The notes: generated from the letters alone by a model not told the origin. A DNA stretch of 64,000 bases from Paraburkholderia tagetis (GCF_022213065.1 NZ_JAKLJA010000027.1:1-64000); one strand, 5' to 3'. Counted from the stretch's first letter, positions 50,420-60,587 are shown. Translations and numbers: made by a program.

Positions 50420-51535
50420 ATGATCGAAATCCTGCTCGCACCGATCAGCGCCGCAGCGCCGTGCGGACCGGACCTCGAATACGACGCCGATTTTCTGGCG
50501 TTGCAGCGCTGCGCCACGGCGAGACCCGAGGAGCAGTACGGCGATGTGCTCATCGCCGCGCAGTCGCCCGCATGGCGCGAGGTCGAGCGCCTCGCGCTCG
50601 CCTTGCTCGCGCGCACGAAGGACCTGCGCGTGGTCGTGCCGCTCACCTGGGCGTGGATCGACAGCCGTGGGCTGCAAGGCTACGCGGACGGCTTGCGGCT
50701 CGCATCGGCGTTGCTCGACGCGTACTGGGAGCCGCTGCATCCGGCGCTGATCGTCGAAGGCGAAGCCGATCCGCTGCCGCGCTTCAATGCGCTGGCGGAA
50801 CTGGCCGGTCCTCAGGGCTGCGTGCGCGCGGCGCGCGACCAGTCGCTGCTGGGAACGCTGAGCGTGAGCGCCGCCGTGGAGTTGATGCAGCAAGGCGAGA
50901 GCGGTGAAAGCGGCAATGCCAGCAGTTCAGGTAGTAGCGCTAACCATTACGCTGGCGGGCGCGAACGCCTCGTGCGCGAATTGCGCGAGGCGTTCGCGGC
51001 GGGCAACCCCGTGGTGCTGGCGGCGCTCGCGGTGCGGGAGCAACTGGCGGCGTTGCGGCACAGGGTGCGCGAGCGGCTTGGCGACGCGTGGACGCTCGAT
51101 GCGAGCGCCTTCGAACGGCAGCTAGAGGCGCTGGCCGCCGAACTGCCGCGGAACATCGCACAACCGCAAGCGCCCGATGCAGCACCAGCGATGCCCGACA
51201 TAGCGGAGCAAAGTGCGATGCAGAGCCCGTTGCAAGCTGCGTCACCGCAGCAGCGCGCGGCGGGACCACCCGCCACAAACTTCACCATCAGTCCAGCCAC
51301 AAACGGCGCGGCATGGCGCGACGCCGAGATTTCGAGCCGCGCCGATATCGATTTCGGGCTCGAAAAGATGTGCCGTTACCTCGAATTGCACGAGCCGAGC
51401 CACCCGGCGCCCATTTTTCTGCGCCGTGCGCAACGCCTGCTCTCGCTGAACTTCTACGAGATCTTTCGTGACATCGCGCCGGAGAGCGTGCGGGAGCTCG
51501 ATCACCTGAGCGGAAATCGCAATGAATCGGCGTAG
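50420..51535 (+). CDS. tssA: T6SS assembly protein TssA
   Basis: 371 residues. The N-terminal ImpA_N domain is clear (APISAAAPCGPDLEYDADFLALQR, DLRVVVPLTWAWIDSRGLQGYADGL, WEPLHPALIVEGEADPLPRFNAL). The C-terminal part (GLEKMCRYLELHEPSHPAPIFLRRAQRLLSLNFYEIFRDI) is the TssA tail that starts sheath building. The ATG at 50420 has AAGGAG 8 bases away. It is separated from tssB by 279 bp. Confidence 0.9.
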   Translation: MIEILLAPISAAAPCGPDLEYDADFLALQRCATARPEEQYGDVLIAAQSPAWREVERLALALLARTKDLRVVVPLTWAWIDSRGLQGYADGLRLASALLDAYWEPLHPALIVEGEADPLPRFNALAELAGPQGCVRAARDQSLLGTLSVSAAVELMQQGESGESGNASSSGSSANHYAGGRERLVRELREAFAAGNPVVLAALAVREQLAALRHRVRERLGDAWTLDASAFERQLEALAAELPRNIAQPQAPDAAPAMPDIAEQSAMQSPLQAASPQQRAAGPPATNFTISPATNGAAWRDAEISSRADIDFGLEKMCRYLELHEPSHPAPIFLRRAQRLLSLNFYEIFRDIAPESVRELDHLSGNRNESA

Positions 51536-51814
51536 TGAATGCAGTGAATCGCCACGGTGAATCGGTGCAATGAGCAGCCCAGATCGATCAGCGGTGCTGA
51601 ACCGCCGTGCTGGATCGAAGCGCCGAACCGCAGGACTCAACCGGAGCATTCAACCGGAGCATTCAACCGCAGTACCAACCACAGGACCAACCGCAGTACC
51701 AACTACAGCGCGCGGCATCGGGAACCGCGCGGGAAATCAACATACGGATCGGCGCCGGCTTCGGCACTGGCGGCGATCTGCTTGAGCGCACGGATTGCGC
51801 GGGAGTTGACTCAC
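51536..51814. repeat. tssA-tssB gap with 12/13-bp tandem repeats
   Basis: 279 bp. From 51638 to about 51711 are two 13-bp units CAACCGGAGCATT, then four 12-bp units (CAACCGCAGTAC, CAACCACAGGAC and variants). The stretch is the longest gap in the right arm after the promoter region, and could hold an internal promoter for the sheath/tube genes, though no clear box was seen. A frame open across it into tssB has no credible start before 51815. Confidence 0.65.
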
Positions 51815-52441
51815 ATGTCTCGTCACAAGTCATCGGAAGGCGGCCAGAAGTTCATCGCGCGCAATCGCGCCCCGCGCGTGCAGATCGAGTACGACGTCGA
51901 GCTTTACGGCGCCGAGCAGAAGGTGCAGTTGCCGTTCGTGATGGGCGTGCTGGCCGATCTCGCGGGCAATCGCGGCGAGGCGCTGCCGGATCTGGCCGAG
52001 CGCCGCTTCATGGAGATCGACGTCGACAACTTCGACGATCGCATGAAGTCGATCGCGCCGGCGCTCGCGTTTCAGGTGCCCAACACGCTCACGGGCGACG
52101 GCACGATGAGTGTCGAACTCGCGTTTCGCAGCATCGACGACTTCGCGCCCGCTGCGCTCGCGCGCAAAGTCGAGCCGCTGCGGCGCTTGCTGGAGGCGCG
52201 CACGCAGCTCGCGAACCTGCTCTCGTACATGGACGGCAAGCGCGGCGCCGAGGAGCTGATCGCGCGGGCGCTGGGCAACCCGGCGCTGCTCGCCGAACTG
52301 GCGGAGGAAAACTCCCAGGAAAGCCCGCAGGAAAGCTCGCCACCGAATTCGCGGCCCAACGCGCTCGCCGCGCCACAAGCGCCGGGCCACGCAAGCGGGC
52401 CTCGCAACGCCGGACAGGAGGACGAAGATGAGCCGAAGTGA
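51815..52441 (+). CDS. tssB: T6SS sheath protein TssB/VipA
   Basis: 208 residues. The TssB core is intact: FIARNRAPRVQIEYDVELYGAEQKVQLPFVMGVLADL, FMEIDVDNFDDRM and QLANLLSYMDGK. Compared with usual TssB (about 165) it has a 40-residue Ser/Pro/Asn-rich tail ending in an acidic EDEDEPK. Its 3' end overlaps tssC by 14 bases. GGGAG precedes the ATG. Confidence 0.93.
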   Translation: MSRHKSSEGGQKFIARNRAPRVQIEYDVELYGAEQKVQLPFVMGVLADLAGNRGEALPDLAERRFMEIDVDNFDDRMKSIAPALAFQVPNTLTGDGTMSVELAFRSIDDFAPAALARKVEPLRRLLEARTQLANLLSYMDGKRGAEELIARALGNPALLAELAEENSQESPQESSPPNSRPNALAAPQAPGHASGPRNAGQEDEDEPK

Positions 52442-53951
52442 GATGCAAAGCACACTGCAACGCCCCGTCGCCACGTTGCCCGCAACCACGCTGAGCGGCG
52501 ACGAATTCTCGGTGCTGCTGGAGCGCGAGATCAGCCCCAAGACCGAGCTTGCGCGCGTGGCCGTGCAGACCGCGGTGCAAACGCTCGCGCGCGAGGCGCT
52601 CGAGCAGAGCCGCACCGCGACCTTGTCGTCGGACGCTTACGAAGGGGTGCGGCAGATGATTGCCGCGCTCGACGAGAAACTTTCCACGCAGATCAACGCG
52701 ATGCTGCATCACCCGGATTTTCAGCGCCTGGAGGCCGCGTGGCGCGGACTGCACTATCTCGTGAACAACACCGAAAGCGACGAGATGCTCAAGGTCCGCG
52801 TGCTGCCCGCGAGCAAGAAGGAAGTCGCGCGCATGCTCAAGCGCCACAAGGGCATTGCCTGGGACCAGAGTCCGCTCTTCAAGAAGGTCTACGAAGAGGA
52901 GTACGGACAATTGGGCGGCGAGCCGTTCGGCTGTCTCGTGGGCGACTATTACTTCGATCACAGCCCGCCCGACGTGGAGATGCTGCAATCGATCTCGAAG
53001 ATCGCGGCGGCGGCGCATGCGCCGTTCATCGGCGGGGTGTCGTCGGCGCTGATGCAGATGGACTCGTGGCAGGAGCTATCGAATCCGCGCGATCTCACGA
53101 AGATCTTCCAGAACACCGAGTACGCCGCGTGGCGCAGCCTGCGCGATTCGGAGGACTCGCGCTACGTCGGGCTCGCCATGCCGCGCTTTCTCGCGCGCCT
53201 GCCCTATGGCGCGCGCACCGATCCCGTCGACGAATTCGAGTTCGAGGAAGAAACCGACGGCGCGCGCCACGACCGCTACACCTGGGCGAACGCGGCCTAT
53301 GCGATGGCGGTCAACATCAACCGCTCGTTCAAGCTCTATGGCTGGTGCTCGGCGATTCGCGGCGTGGAGTCGGGCGGCGCCGTCGAGAACCTGCCGTGCC
53401 ACACGTTTCCCACCGACGACGGCGGCGTCGATCTCAAGTGCCCGACCGAGATCGCGATCAGCGACCGCCGCGAGGCGGAGCTTGCGAAGAACGGCCTGAT
53501 TCCACTCGTTCACCGCAAGAACTCCGACGTGGCGGCGTTCATCGGCGTGCAGTCGCTCTATCAGCCCGGCGAGTATCACGACCCGGATGCCACGGCGAAT
53601 GCGCGGCTTTCGGGCCGGCTGCCGTATCTGTTCGCGTGCAGCCGCTTCGCGCATTACCTCAAGTGCATCGTGCGCGACAAGGTGGGGTCGTTCCGCGAGC
53701 GCCCGGACATGGAGCGCTGGCTCAACGACTGGATCATGAACTATGTGGATGGCGACCCTGCGAACTCGTCGCAGGACACCAAGGCGCGCAAGCCGCTGGC
53801 CGAGGCGCGCGTGGTGGTGGAAGCCGTGGACGACAACCCGGGCTACTACTCGGCGCGATTCTTTCTGCGACCGCACTACCAGTTGGAAGGCTTGACGGTG
53901 TCGTTGCGGCTGGTGTCGCGATTGCCGGCGTTGCAGGCCACCGGGAGTTGA
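52428..53951 (+). CDS. tssC: T6SS sheath protein TssC/VipB
   Basis: 507 residues, the usual TssC length and sequence: FQRLEAAWRGLHYLVNNTE, FGCLVGDYYFDHSPPDVEML, FIGGVSS, RFLARLPYGARTDPVDEFEFEEE, PYLFACSRFAHYLKCIVRDKVGSF. TssB/TssC make the contractile sheath. The ATG at 52428 lies inside tssB and has AGGAGG 6 bases upstream, giving strong coupling. Confidence 0.95.
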   Translation: MSRSEMQSTLQRPVATLPATTLSGDEFSVLLEREISPKTELARVAVQTAVQTLAREALEQSRTATLSSDAYEGVRQMIAALDEKLSTQINAMLHHPDFQRLEAAWRGLHYLVNNTESDEMLKVRVLPASKKEVARMLKRHKGIAWDQSPLFKKVYEEEYGQLGGEPFGCLVGDYYFDHSPPDVEMLQSISKIAAAAHAPFIGGVSSALMQMDSWQELSNPRDLTKIFQNTEYAAWRSLRDSEDSRYVGLAMPRFLARLPYGARTDPVDEFEFEEETDGARHDRYTWANAAYAMAVNINRSFKLYGWCSAIRGVESGGAVENLPCHTFPTDDGGVDLKCPTEIAISDRREAELAKNGLIPLVHRKNSDVAAFIGVQSLYQPGEYHDPDATANARLSGRLPYLFACSRFAHYLKCIVRDKVGSFRERPDMERWLNDWIMNYVDGDPANSSQDTKARKPLAEARVVVEAVDDNPGYYSARFFLRPHYQLEGLTVSLRLVSRLPALQATGS

Positions 53952-54006
53952 TAAGGATATCGAAGTGGCGCGATAAAAAACTGGATGTAAAACCGGGAGA
54001 AGCACA

Positions 54007-54498
54007 ATGGGCGTGGCGATGTTTATGAAGGTGGACGGCGCAACGGGCGAATCCGCCGACAAGCAGCATGGTGGCTGGAGCGATATCCAGTCGTTTTCCT
54101 GGGGCGCGACACAGCCGGCCGCCATGGCCTCGGGCGGTGGCGGCAACGCGGGCAAGGCGAACTTCGACGACCTCGTGGTGATGGCCTTCATGGACAAGGC
54201 CACGCCCGCGATCATCAAACACTGCGCGAGCGGCAAGCATCTATCGAAGGTCGAGATATCGTCGTGCAAGACCGGCGGCGAGCAGATCGAGTTTTCGCGC
54301 GTCACGCTGGAAGAGGTGATCGTGACCACGGCGCGCGTGGTGGGCGCCGAAACGAGCGATGCGACCGACCGGCTGGTGATGCAGTACGGCTTCCAGGCCG
54401 CGCGCGTGAAAAAGCAGTACTGGGAGCAGAACGAGAACGGCGGCAAGGGGCCCGAGGTGACGATGGGCTGGGACATCAAGAAGAACACCGAGATGTGA
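54007..54498 (+). CDS. hcp: T6SS tube protein Hcp (TssD)
   Basis: 163 residues: MFMKVDGATGESAD, WSDIQSFSWGATQPA, and VTMGWDIKKNTEM match Hcp1-type proteins. It forms the inner tube that carries effectors. It stands 55 bp after tssC with a good GGGAGAAGC before the ATG, so it may be made at high level from its own message. Confidence 0.94.
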   Translation: MGVAMFMKVDGATGESADKQHGGWSDIQSFSWGATQPAAMASGGGGNAGKANFDDLVVMAFMDKATPAIIKHCASGKHLSKVEISSCKTGGEQIEFSRVTLEEVIVTTARVVGAETSDATDRLVMQYGFQAARVKKQYWEQNENGGKGPEVTMGWDIKKNTEM

Positions 54499-54505
54499 GG
54501 CCTGC

Positions 54506-55159
54506 ATGGCGCGTGATTCCGCTCGTCCGGACCCGGTGCGCGAGACGTACCCGCCTCACGAGGCGCACCCGCCTTACGAGGCGCACCAGACGCACCAGAC
54601 GCACGATGGCGCCGCGCCCAGGCGCATGGCGCGACCGATGCTGTTCGACCGTTTGCGCGACGACGTCCAGCAGCGGCCCGCCGCTGCGGACTCGCCGTAT
54701 CGCGGCGGCAGCCATGCTGGCGGGCTGCTCGAAGCGGTGCTGCGCGATCTCTCGTGGCTGCTGAACACGGCCTGCGCGCTCGACGAACGCGATGCGCGCC
54801 GTTACGCCGAAGCGGGCCGCTCGGTGCTCAACTTCGGCGTGCCGGCGTTCGCTGGCACACCGTTGTCCGGCATCGATACGCCGTACCTGGAAAATGCGCT
54901 GCGCGAGGCGATCGTGTGCTTCGAGCCGCGCCTGCAAGGCGAGAGCGTCGAGGTTCGCTGCGTGAACGACGCGCGGCGCGCGAGCCGGCACAACGTGCTG
55001 ACCTTCGAGATCGCGGGGCGCCTCGCGTGCGTGGAGCCGCCGCTCTCGATGCTGCTGCAAACGGAACTGGATCTGGACTCGGGCATCGCGCTGCTGCGCC
55101 CGCTGAACGGATCCGGCGAACCGGAACCTGCCGGCGCCCGCATGCGGCGCAAAACCTGA
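54506..55159 (+). CDS. tssE: T6SS baseplate protein TssE (gp25-like)
   Basis: 217 residues. A gp25-like domain (AVLRDLSWLLNTACALDE, RSVLNFGVPAFAG, LREAIVCFEPRLQGESVEVRC, LTFEIAGRLACVEPPLSMLLQTELDLDSG) is preceded by about 55 residues rich in His, Pro and Glu (PPHEAHPPYEAHQTHQTHD), which is an unusual extension. Seven bases after hcp. Confidence 0.9.
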   Translation: MARDSARPDPVRETYPPHEAHPPYEAHQTHQTHDGAAPRRMARPMLFDRLRDDVQQRPAAADSPYRGGSHAGGLLEAVLRDLSWLLNTACALDERDARRYAEAGRSVLNFGVPAFAGTPLSGIDTPYLENALREAIVCFEPRLQGESVEVRCVNDARRASRHNVLTFEIAGRLACVEPPLSMLLQTELDLDSGIALLRPLNGSGEPEPAGARMRRKT

Positions 55160-55162
55160 ATC

Positions 55163-57172
55163 ATGGACACACGCTTTCTCGACTACTACAACCGCGAGCT
55201 CGCGTATTTGCGCGAACTGGGCGCGGAATTCGCGCGCCAGTATCCGAAAGTCGCGGGCGGTCTCGGCATGCACGGCATCGACGTGGCCGACCCGTTTGTC
55301 GAGCGGCTGCTCGAAGGCTTCTGCTTTCTCACCGCGCGCGTGCAGTTGAAGATGGACGCGGAGTTTCCGCGCTTTTCCGAGCGGCTGCTCGATGTCGTGT
55401 ACCCCGATCATCTCGCGCCCACGCCGGCGATGGCGATCGTGCAGTTCGAGGCCGACCCTGCCCAGAGCACGCCAGGCCAGGGGTTTACCGTGCCGGCCGG
55501 GACCAGCCTCATGGCGGCCGCGCCGCGCGGCATGGGGACCGCCTGCGAGTTCCGCACCGCGCAGCCGGTCACGCTGTGGCCGCTCGTGCTGCGCGCCGTC
55601 GATCTGGTGCCGGTGCCGGCGGGGCTTGCGCCAATTGCCGCGCAGGTTGGTGCGAATACAGGTGCGAACACGGGCGCAGGCACTGGCACGGGCACGAGGC
55701 GAGCCTTGCGCATCGTCCTTGGCGCGCGCGGCGGGGCGAGTCTGAATCGCTTGCCCATCGACCAGCTCACGTTCTTTCTCAGCGGCCCCGAGCGGCAGGC
55801 GATGCGGCTGCTCGAACTCGTGTGCGCGCGCACGTTCGGCGTCGTGTTGCGCGATACCGATGTTGGTAGCGATGTTGCCAACGACGTTACGCCTATCAGC
55901 GGCAATGCCAGCAAACGCACGGAAGGCAGGCGGCTCGCAACGCTCGGGCCGGAGTCCGTGGTCCACGAAGGGTTCGACGCGGACCAGGCGCTCTTCCCGC
56001 CCAGTTCGCGCGGCTTCGAGGGCTATCGCATCCTGCGCGAGCACTTTGCGTTCGCGGCGCGCAACCTCTTCTTCAGCGTGCGTGGCTTGCGCCAGGCGTT
56101 CGAGGCATCGCGCGGCGAGTGCATCGAACTGCTGCTGCTCATCGACGGCGACGATGCCGATCTCGAACGCAGCATCGACGCAACCCATCTCGCGCTCGAC
56201 TGCACGCCCGCGATCAATCTGTTTCCGAAGCGCACGGAGCGCATTCCGGTGACGCCCGGCACGAGCGAATATCGCTTGATGGTCGACCGCACGCGCGCGC
56301 TCGACTACGAGATCTTCGCGGTGAAGCGCGTGATCGGCCATCGCGCGGGTGCTGCGGGACATACGGGTGCGCAAGGTGCACACGGCGCGCAAGGCATGCA
56401 AGGCGACTGTGCCTTTCATCCGCTCTATATGGCGCGCGCCGACGATGCGGAGGAATCCGGCGCGTACTTTTCGGTGCGGCGCGAAACGCGGCTCGTCGGC
56501 ACGCAGGCGCGGCGCTCCGGCTTGCGTTCGAACTATGCGGGCACGGACGTCTACGTGTCGCTTGTCGACCGCCGTCGTGCGCCGTTCGACGAGCACATCG
56601 AGCTGCTTTCCGCCGATACGCTATGCACGAACCGCGACTTGCCGCTGCACCTGGCGGCCGCGGGCGTTGCCGATCTCACGCTGAAGATCTCGGCGCCCGT
56701 GAGCCGCGTGCGCATCGTGCGCGGCCCTTCGGCACCGCGCCCGCCGCTCGCGCAGGACGAAGCCAACTGGCGGCTGATCGCGCATCTGGGGCTCAACTAC
56801 CAGCCGCTCGCCGATATCGACGACGAAGCCGGCGCGCAGCGGCTGCGCGAGCAACTGGAGATCTACGCCGACCCTTCGGACGCGCCGCTCGCGCGCCGCA
56901 TCCGGGGCATCCGGCGGCTCGCGTGCGAGCCGGTGTTCAGGCGCCTGCCGGTGGCGGGGCCGCTCGTCTACGGGCGCGGCGTGCGCGTGGAATTGACCGT
57001 CGACGATCACGCTTTCGCGGGCGACAGCCCTTATGTGCTCGGCGCGGCGCTCGAGCAGTTCTTCGCGCGGCATGCGTCGATCAACGCGTTCGTCGAATTC
57101 GCACTGTATTCGGCGCAGCGCGGCGAGGTTGCGGAATGGCCCGCACGCGTGGGCCGCAGGCCGGCGATATGA
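55163..57172 (+). CDS. tssF: T6SS baseplate protein TssF
   Basis: 669 residues. The start DTRFLDYYNRELAYLRELGAEFARQYPKVAGGLGM is the classic TssF signature, followed by FCFLTARVQLKMDAEFPRFSERLLDVVYPDHL. It has Gly/Thr-rich and Gly-Ala-His repeat insertions (about 159-173 and 395-412) not typical of the family. Three bases after tssE; overlaps tssG by ATGA. Confidence 0.94.
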   Translation: MDTRFLDYYNRELAYLRELGAEFARQYPKVAGGLGMHGIDVADPFVERLLEGFCFLTARVQLKMDAEFPRFSERLLDVVYPDHLAPTPAMAIVQFEADPAQSTPGQGFTVPAGTSLMAAAPRGMGTACEFRTAQPVTLWPLVLRAVDLVPVPAGLAPIAAQVGANTGANTGAGTGTGTRRALRIVLGARGGASLNRLPIDQLTFFLSGPERQAMRLLELVCARTFGVVLRDTDVGSDVANDVTPISGNASKRTEGRRLATLGPESVVHEGFDADQALFPPSSRGFEGYRILREHFAFAARNLFFSVRGLRQAFEASRGECIELLLLIDGDDADLERSIDATHLALDCTPAINLFPKRTERIPVTPGTSEYRLMVDRTRALDYEIFAVKRVIGHRAGAAGHTGAQGAHGAQGMQGDCAFHPLYMARADDAEESGAYFSVRRETRLVGTQARRSGLRSNYAGTDVYVSLVDRRRAPFDEHIELLSADTLCTNRDLPLHLAAAGVADLTLKISAPVSRVRIVRGPSAPRPPLAQDEANWRLIAHLGLNYQPLADIDDEAGAQRLREQLEIYADPSDAPLARRIRGIRRLACEPVFRRLPVAGPLVYGRGVRVELTVDDHAFAGDSPYVLGAALEQFFARHASINAFVEFALYSAQRGEVAEWPARVGRRPAI

Positions 57173-58284
57173 GCGATAACCCAAACCCCAATCCCGATCG
57201 CGCCCGCTACCTGGCGTTCTGGCGCGGGTTGCGCGCGGCGCCAGCAGAGCACGACCTGTTCCACTTGCTGCGCTGGATCGACGCGCTCGCGAGCGCGCCG
57301 GCTCGGCTCGGCGCGGCGCAGCACCCCGGCGCGGAGCCGGTGCGGCTCGGGCAGATTCCTTCGTTATCCTTTGCGCCTTCGATGGTGGCCGGCATCGCCG
57401 ACGCGCAGGCGGACCGCGTGCCGCCTCGCGTGCTCGTTCAGGGCTTCGGCCTGTTCGGTCCCAATGGCCCGCTGCCGCAGCATGTCACGGAGTACGCGTT
57501 CGAGCGCGCGCACAGCGTGGGCGACGCCTCGATGAGTGCTTTCGCCGATGTGTTTCATCATCGGCTGCTCGTGCTGCTGTATCGCGCGTGGGCCGACGCG
57601 CAGCCGGTCGTGGGCCTCGACCGCTCCGGCGCATCGCGCTTCGACGGCTGGGTCGCGAGCCTGATCGGCGCGCGGGCCGCGGACGCAGCGTTGTCCACGC
57701 GAGACGTGCCTGGTCGTCACGCGAAGTATTTCCATGCGGGCCACTGGGTGCGCCAGACGCGCAACCCCGAAGGGCTCGCGCAGATGCTGCGCCACGACTT
57801 CGGCGTGCCGGTGCGCATCGTCGAGCATGTCGTGCGCTGGGTCGCGCTCGACGCGCGGCAGCGCGGCGCGATTGGTGCGATCGGTGCGATGGGCGCGCGA
57901 GGTGGCGCCTCAGGCACGGCACACGGCGGGCGGCGCAGGCGCGGCGCGCGCGCGGCGCTCGGCCGCGGCGCGGTGCTCGGGCGCGCCGTGCGCGATGCGC
58001 AAGGCAATTTTCGCATTGTGCTCGGGCCATTGCCGTTCGCGCGCTACCCGTCCTTCCTGCCCGGCGGCGCGGACGCCGCGCGGCTCGTGCATTGGGTGCG
58101 CGAGTACGTAGGCGTCGAGTTCGGCTGGGATCTGCAACTCGAACTGGCCGCGCCCGAGGTGCCGCGCGCGGCGCCCGGCGGCGCGGGGCGGCTCGGCTTC
58201 TCCACCTGGCTCGGACGGCGGCTGAACGACGAACCGGCGCGCGACCTCGTGATCGATCTGGTCGCGCGGGCGCAAGGAGGGTGA
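57169..58284 (+). CDS. tssG: T6SS baseplate protein TssG
   Basis: 371 residues: DLFHLLRWIDALASAPARLG, LVQGFGLFGPNGPLPQHVTEYA, HHRLLVLLYRAWADAQP, and GPLPFARYPSFLPGGADAARLVHWVREYVG. TssG and TssF form the baseplate wedge. The ATG at 57169 overlaps the tssF stop; an earlier in-frame ATG (57136) is possible. A Gly/Ala/Arg-rich insert lies around residues 236-265. Confidence 0.92.
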   Translation: MSDNPNPNPDRARYLAFWRGLRAAPAEHDLFHLLRWIDALASAPARLGAAQHPGAEPVRLGQIPSLSFAPSMVAGIADAQADRVPPRVLVQGFGLFGPNGPLPQHVTEYAFERAHSVGDASMSAFADVFHHRLLVLLYRAWADAQPVVGLDRSGASRFDGWVASLIGARAADAALSTRDVPGRHAKYFHAGHWVRQTRNPEGLAQMLRHDFGVPVRIVEHVVRWVALDARQRGAIGAIGAMGARGGASGTAHGGRRRRGARAALGRGAVLGRAVRDAQGNFRIVLGPLPFARYPSFLPGGADAARLVHWVREYVGVEFGWDLQLELAAPEVPRAAPGGAGRLGFSTWLGRRLNDEPARDLVIDLVARAQGG

Positions 58285-58287
58285 CGC

Positions 58288-60534
58288 GTGGCGCGCATCT
58301 TTACGCTCGACAGCCCGCTCGGCGACGCGCTCAAGTTCTATCGCCTGAACGGTCAGGAGGCACTCGGGCGTCCGTTCGAATGGCGCATCGAGGCGCTAGC
58401 CGCGAGCCACAGCGTCTCGCTGCGCGACCTGCTCGGCAAACCGGTGACGGTGCGCGTCGAGTTGGCGGGCGGCGGGCAACGCTATCTGAACGGCATCGTG
58501 GCGCGCGCCGCACTGATCGGGCGGCATGCGGAGCGCTACTACGCGTATGAGCTGATCGTGCGCCCCTGGCTGTGGCTCGCGACCCGCAGCGCCGACTGCC
58601 GCATCTTCCAGGAGAAGAGCGTGCCGCAGATCGTGCAGCAGGTGCTCGCGCCGTATGGCTATCCGGTCGAAAGCCGGCTTACCGAGACCTACGCGCCGCG
58701 CGAGTACTGCGTCCAGTACAACGAGACCGACTTCGCCTTCGTTTCGCGGCTGATGGAAACGGAGGGCATCTACTATTTCTTCCGGCACGAGGCCGGGACG
58801 CACACGCTGGTGCTCTGCGACGCCATGGCTTCGCATGGCGATCTGCCCGGCTCCGCGACGATTCCGTTCATCGCCAGCGACCGCGCCGCGATTGCCGATG
58901 AAGAGCACATCGAAACCTGGCAGCCCGTGCAGGAGGTGAGCGCCGGGCGGCGCGAGGCGAGCGACTACGACTACACGAAGCCGCTTGCGGATCTGGGCGT
59001 GCAGCGCGCAGAGCCGCGCGGCCACGATCACGACGACTATGCGGTGTTCGAGTGGCCTGGCGGCTATCGCGACGACGCGCACGGCGAGTATCGCAATCGC
59101 GTGCGCCTGGAGGAACTGCAAGGGGTGTACGACCGCGCACAAGCGCATACCGATGTGCGCGCCAGCGCGCCGGGCTACCTGTTCGAGCTTGCGCGCTGCC
59201 CGCGCGCGGACCAGAACCGCAAATACTTGATCGTTCGATGTGCGTATCGTTTTCAGGAGAACCCCTACGCGAGCCACAGCGGCAACGAACCCGTGTTGCA
59301 CGAAGCCGATTTGCTCGCGCAACCCGACAGCCTGCCGTACCGCTCGCCGTGCACGACACCGCGGCCTCATACCAACGGGCCGCAGACGGCAGTCGTGGTC
59401 GGGCCGCCCGGCGAGGAAATCTGGACCGATCAGTACGGCCGCGTGAAGCTGCAATTCCACTGGGACCGCTACGGGCAGCACAACCAGGACTCCTCGTGCT
59501 GGGTGCGCGTATCGAGCCCGTGGGCCGGCGGCGGCTTTGGCGGCGTGCAGATTCCGCGCGTGAGCGACGAAGTGATCGTCGATTTCCTGAACGGCGACCC
59601 CGACTACCCGATCGTGACCGGACGCGTCTACAACGCCTCGCGCATGCCGCCATGGGGCCTGCCGATGAGCGCGACGCAAAGCGGGCTGCTCTCGCGCTCG
59701 ACGCCGGGCGGCACGTCCGATCATGCGAACGCGCTGCGCTTCGAAGACCGCAAGGGCTCAGAGCAACTATGGATGCACGCGGAGCGCAATCTCGACATGG
59801 AAGCCGAACTCGACCATTCCGTTTCAGTCGGCCGCGACCGCACCCGCAGCGTGGGGCGCGACGAGACGGTGCAGGTGAGCAACAACCGCAACAAGCAGAT
59901 CGGCAACAACGAAACGGTGAGCGTCACGCAGCACCGCACGGCGCAGATCGGCGGTAACGAGAGCACCAGCGTGGGCGGCAACCATAACGTCGCTGTGACG
60001 GGCAACAGCACCCATGCAATCACCGAAGGCAATCACAGCTTCACCGTGGCGAACGGCACGCATACCGTGAGCGTCAAGCAGACCAGCGCGCATACGGTAA
60101 CCGATGGCTCGCGCATCGTGAAGGTGGACAACGGCGAGTACAGCGTCACCGCGGCGAAGGCGGTATCGCTGTATGCGAAAACCGGGGGCATGCACATTAC
60201 CGGCGACACCGGCGGCGTCGCCATCAAGGGCAGCGATACGGGCGTGGATGTGAACGGAGTCGACAACGGCGTCGGCATCATCGGCGACGGCGCGCAGCGG
60301 GGCGTGCATATCAAGGGGACGGGCAAGGGCGTCGTCATCTCGGGAACGCCTTTTACAGCGGTCTACGGGACCACCAACGTGGATGTCTCGGCGCCCACCA
60401 TCAACGTGGGCGACAAGGACGTCAAGCAGGTCAACATCAACGCGAAGACCATCGTCATCTCAACGAATGGCGCGAGCATCACGCTCGATTCGTCGGGCAT
60501 CACGATCCAGGGGACGATCGCGCATATCAACTAG
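58288..60534 (+). CDS. vgrG: T6SS spike protein VgrG (TssI)
   Basis: 748 residues. The gp27-like N-domain (FRHEAGTHTLVLCDAM), the gp5 OB-fold (GPPGEEIWTDQYGRVKLQFHWDRYG, WVRVSSPWAGGGFGGVQIPRVSDEVIVDFLNGDPDYPIVTGRVYN) and a long gp5-like beta-helix with (N/G)xTxxV repeats to the end (about 515-748). No extra effector domain is seen. It starts with GTG at 58288 (CAAGGAGGGTGACGC upstream), three bases after tssG. It forms the membrane-piercing tip. Confidence 0.94.
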   Translation: MARIFTLDSPLGDALKFYRLNGQEALGRPFEWRIEALAASHSVSLRDLLGKPVTVRVELAGGGQRYLNGIVARAALIGRHAERYYAYELIVRPWLWLATRSADCRIFQEKSVPQIVQQVLAPYGYPVESRLTETYAPREYCVQYNETDFAFVSRLMETEGIYYFFRHEAGTHTLVLCDAMASHGDLPGSATIPFIASDRAAIADEEHIETWQPVQEVSAGRREASDYDYTKPLADLGVQRAEPRGHDHDDYAVFEWPGGYRDDAHGEYRNRVRLEELQGVYDRAQAHTDVRASAPGYLFELARCPRADQNRKYLIVRCAYRFQENPYASHSGNEPVLHEADLLAQPDSLPYRSPCTTPRPHTNGPQTAVVVGPPGEEIWTDQYGRVKLQFHWDRYGQHNQDSSCWVRVSSPWAGGGFGGVQIPRVSDEVIVDFLNGDPDYPIVTGRVYNASRMPPWGLPMSATQSGLLSRSTPGGTSDHANALRFEDRKGSEQLWMHAERNLDMEAELDHSVSVGRDRTRSVGRDETVQVSNNRNKQIGNNETVSVTQHRTAQIGGNESTSVGGNHNVAVTGNSTHAITEGNHSFTVANGTHTVSVKQTSAHTVTDGSRIVKVDNGEYSVTAAKAVSLYAKTGGMHITGDTGGVAIKGSDTGVDVNGVDNGVGIIGDGAQRGVHIKGTGKGVVISGTPFTAVYGTTNVDVSAPTINVGDKDVKQVNINAKTIVISTNGASITLDSSGITIQGTIAHIN

Positions 60535-60587
60535 GCGCGGGGCGAAGTGCATTTCGTGAAGGCCGGCAGAACAACGGAGAGGATCTC

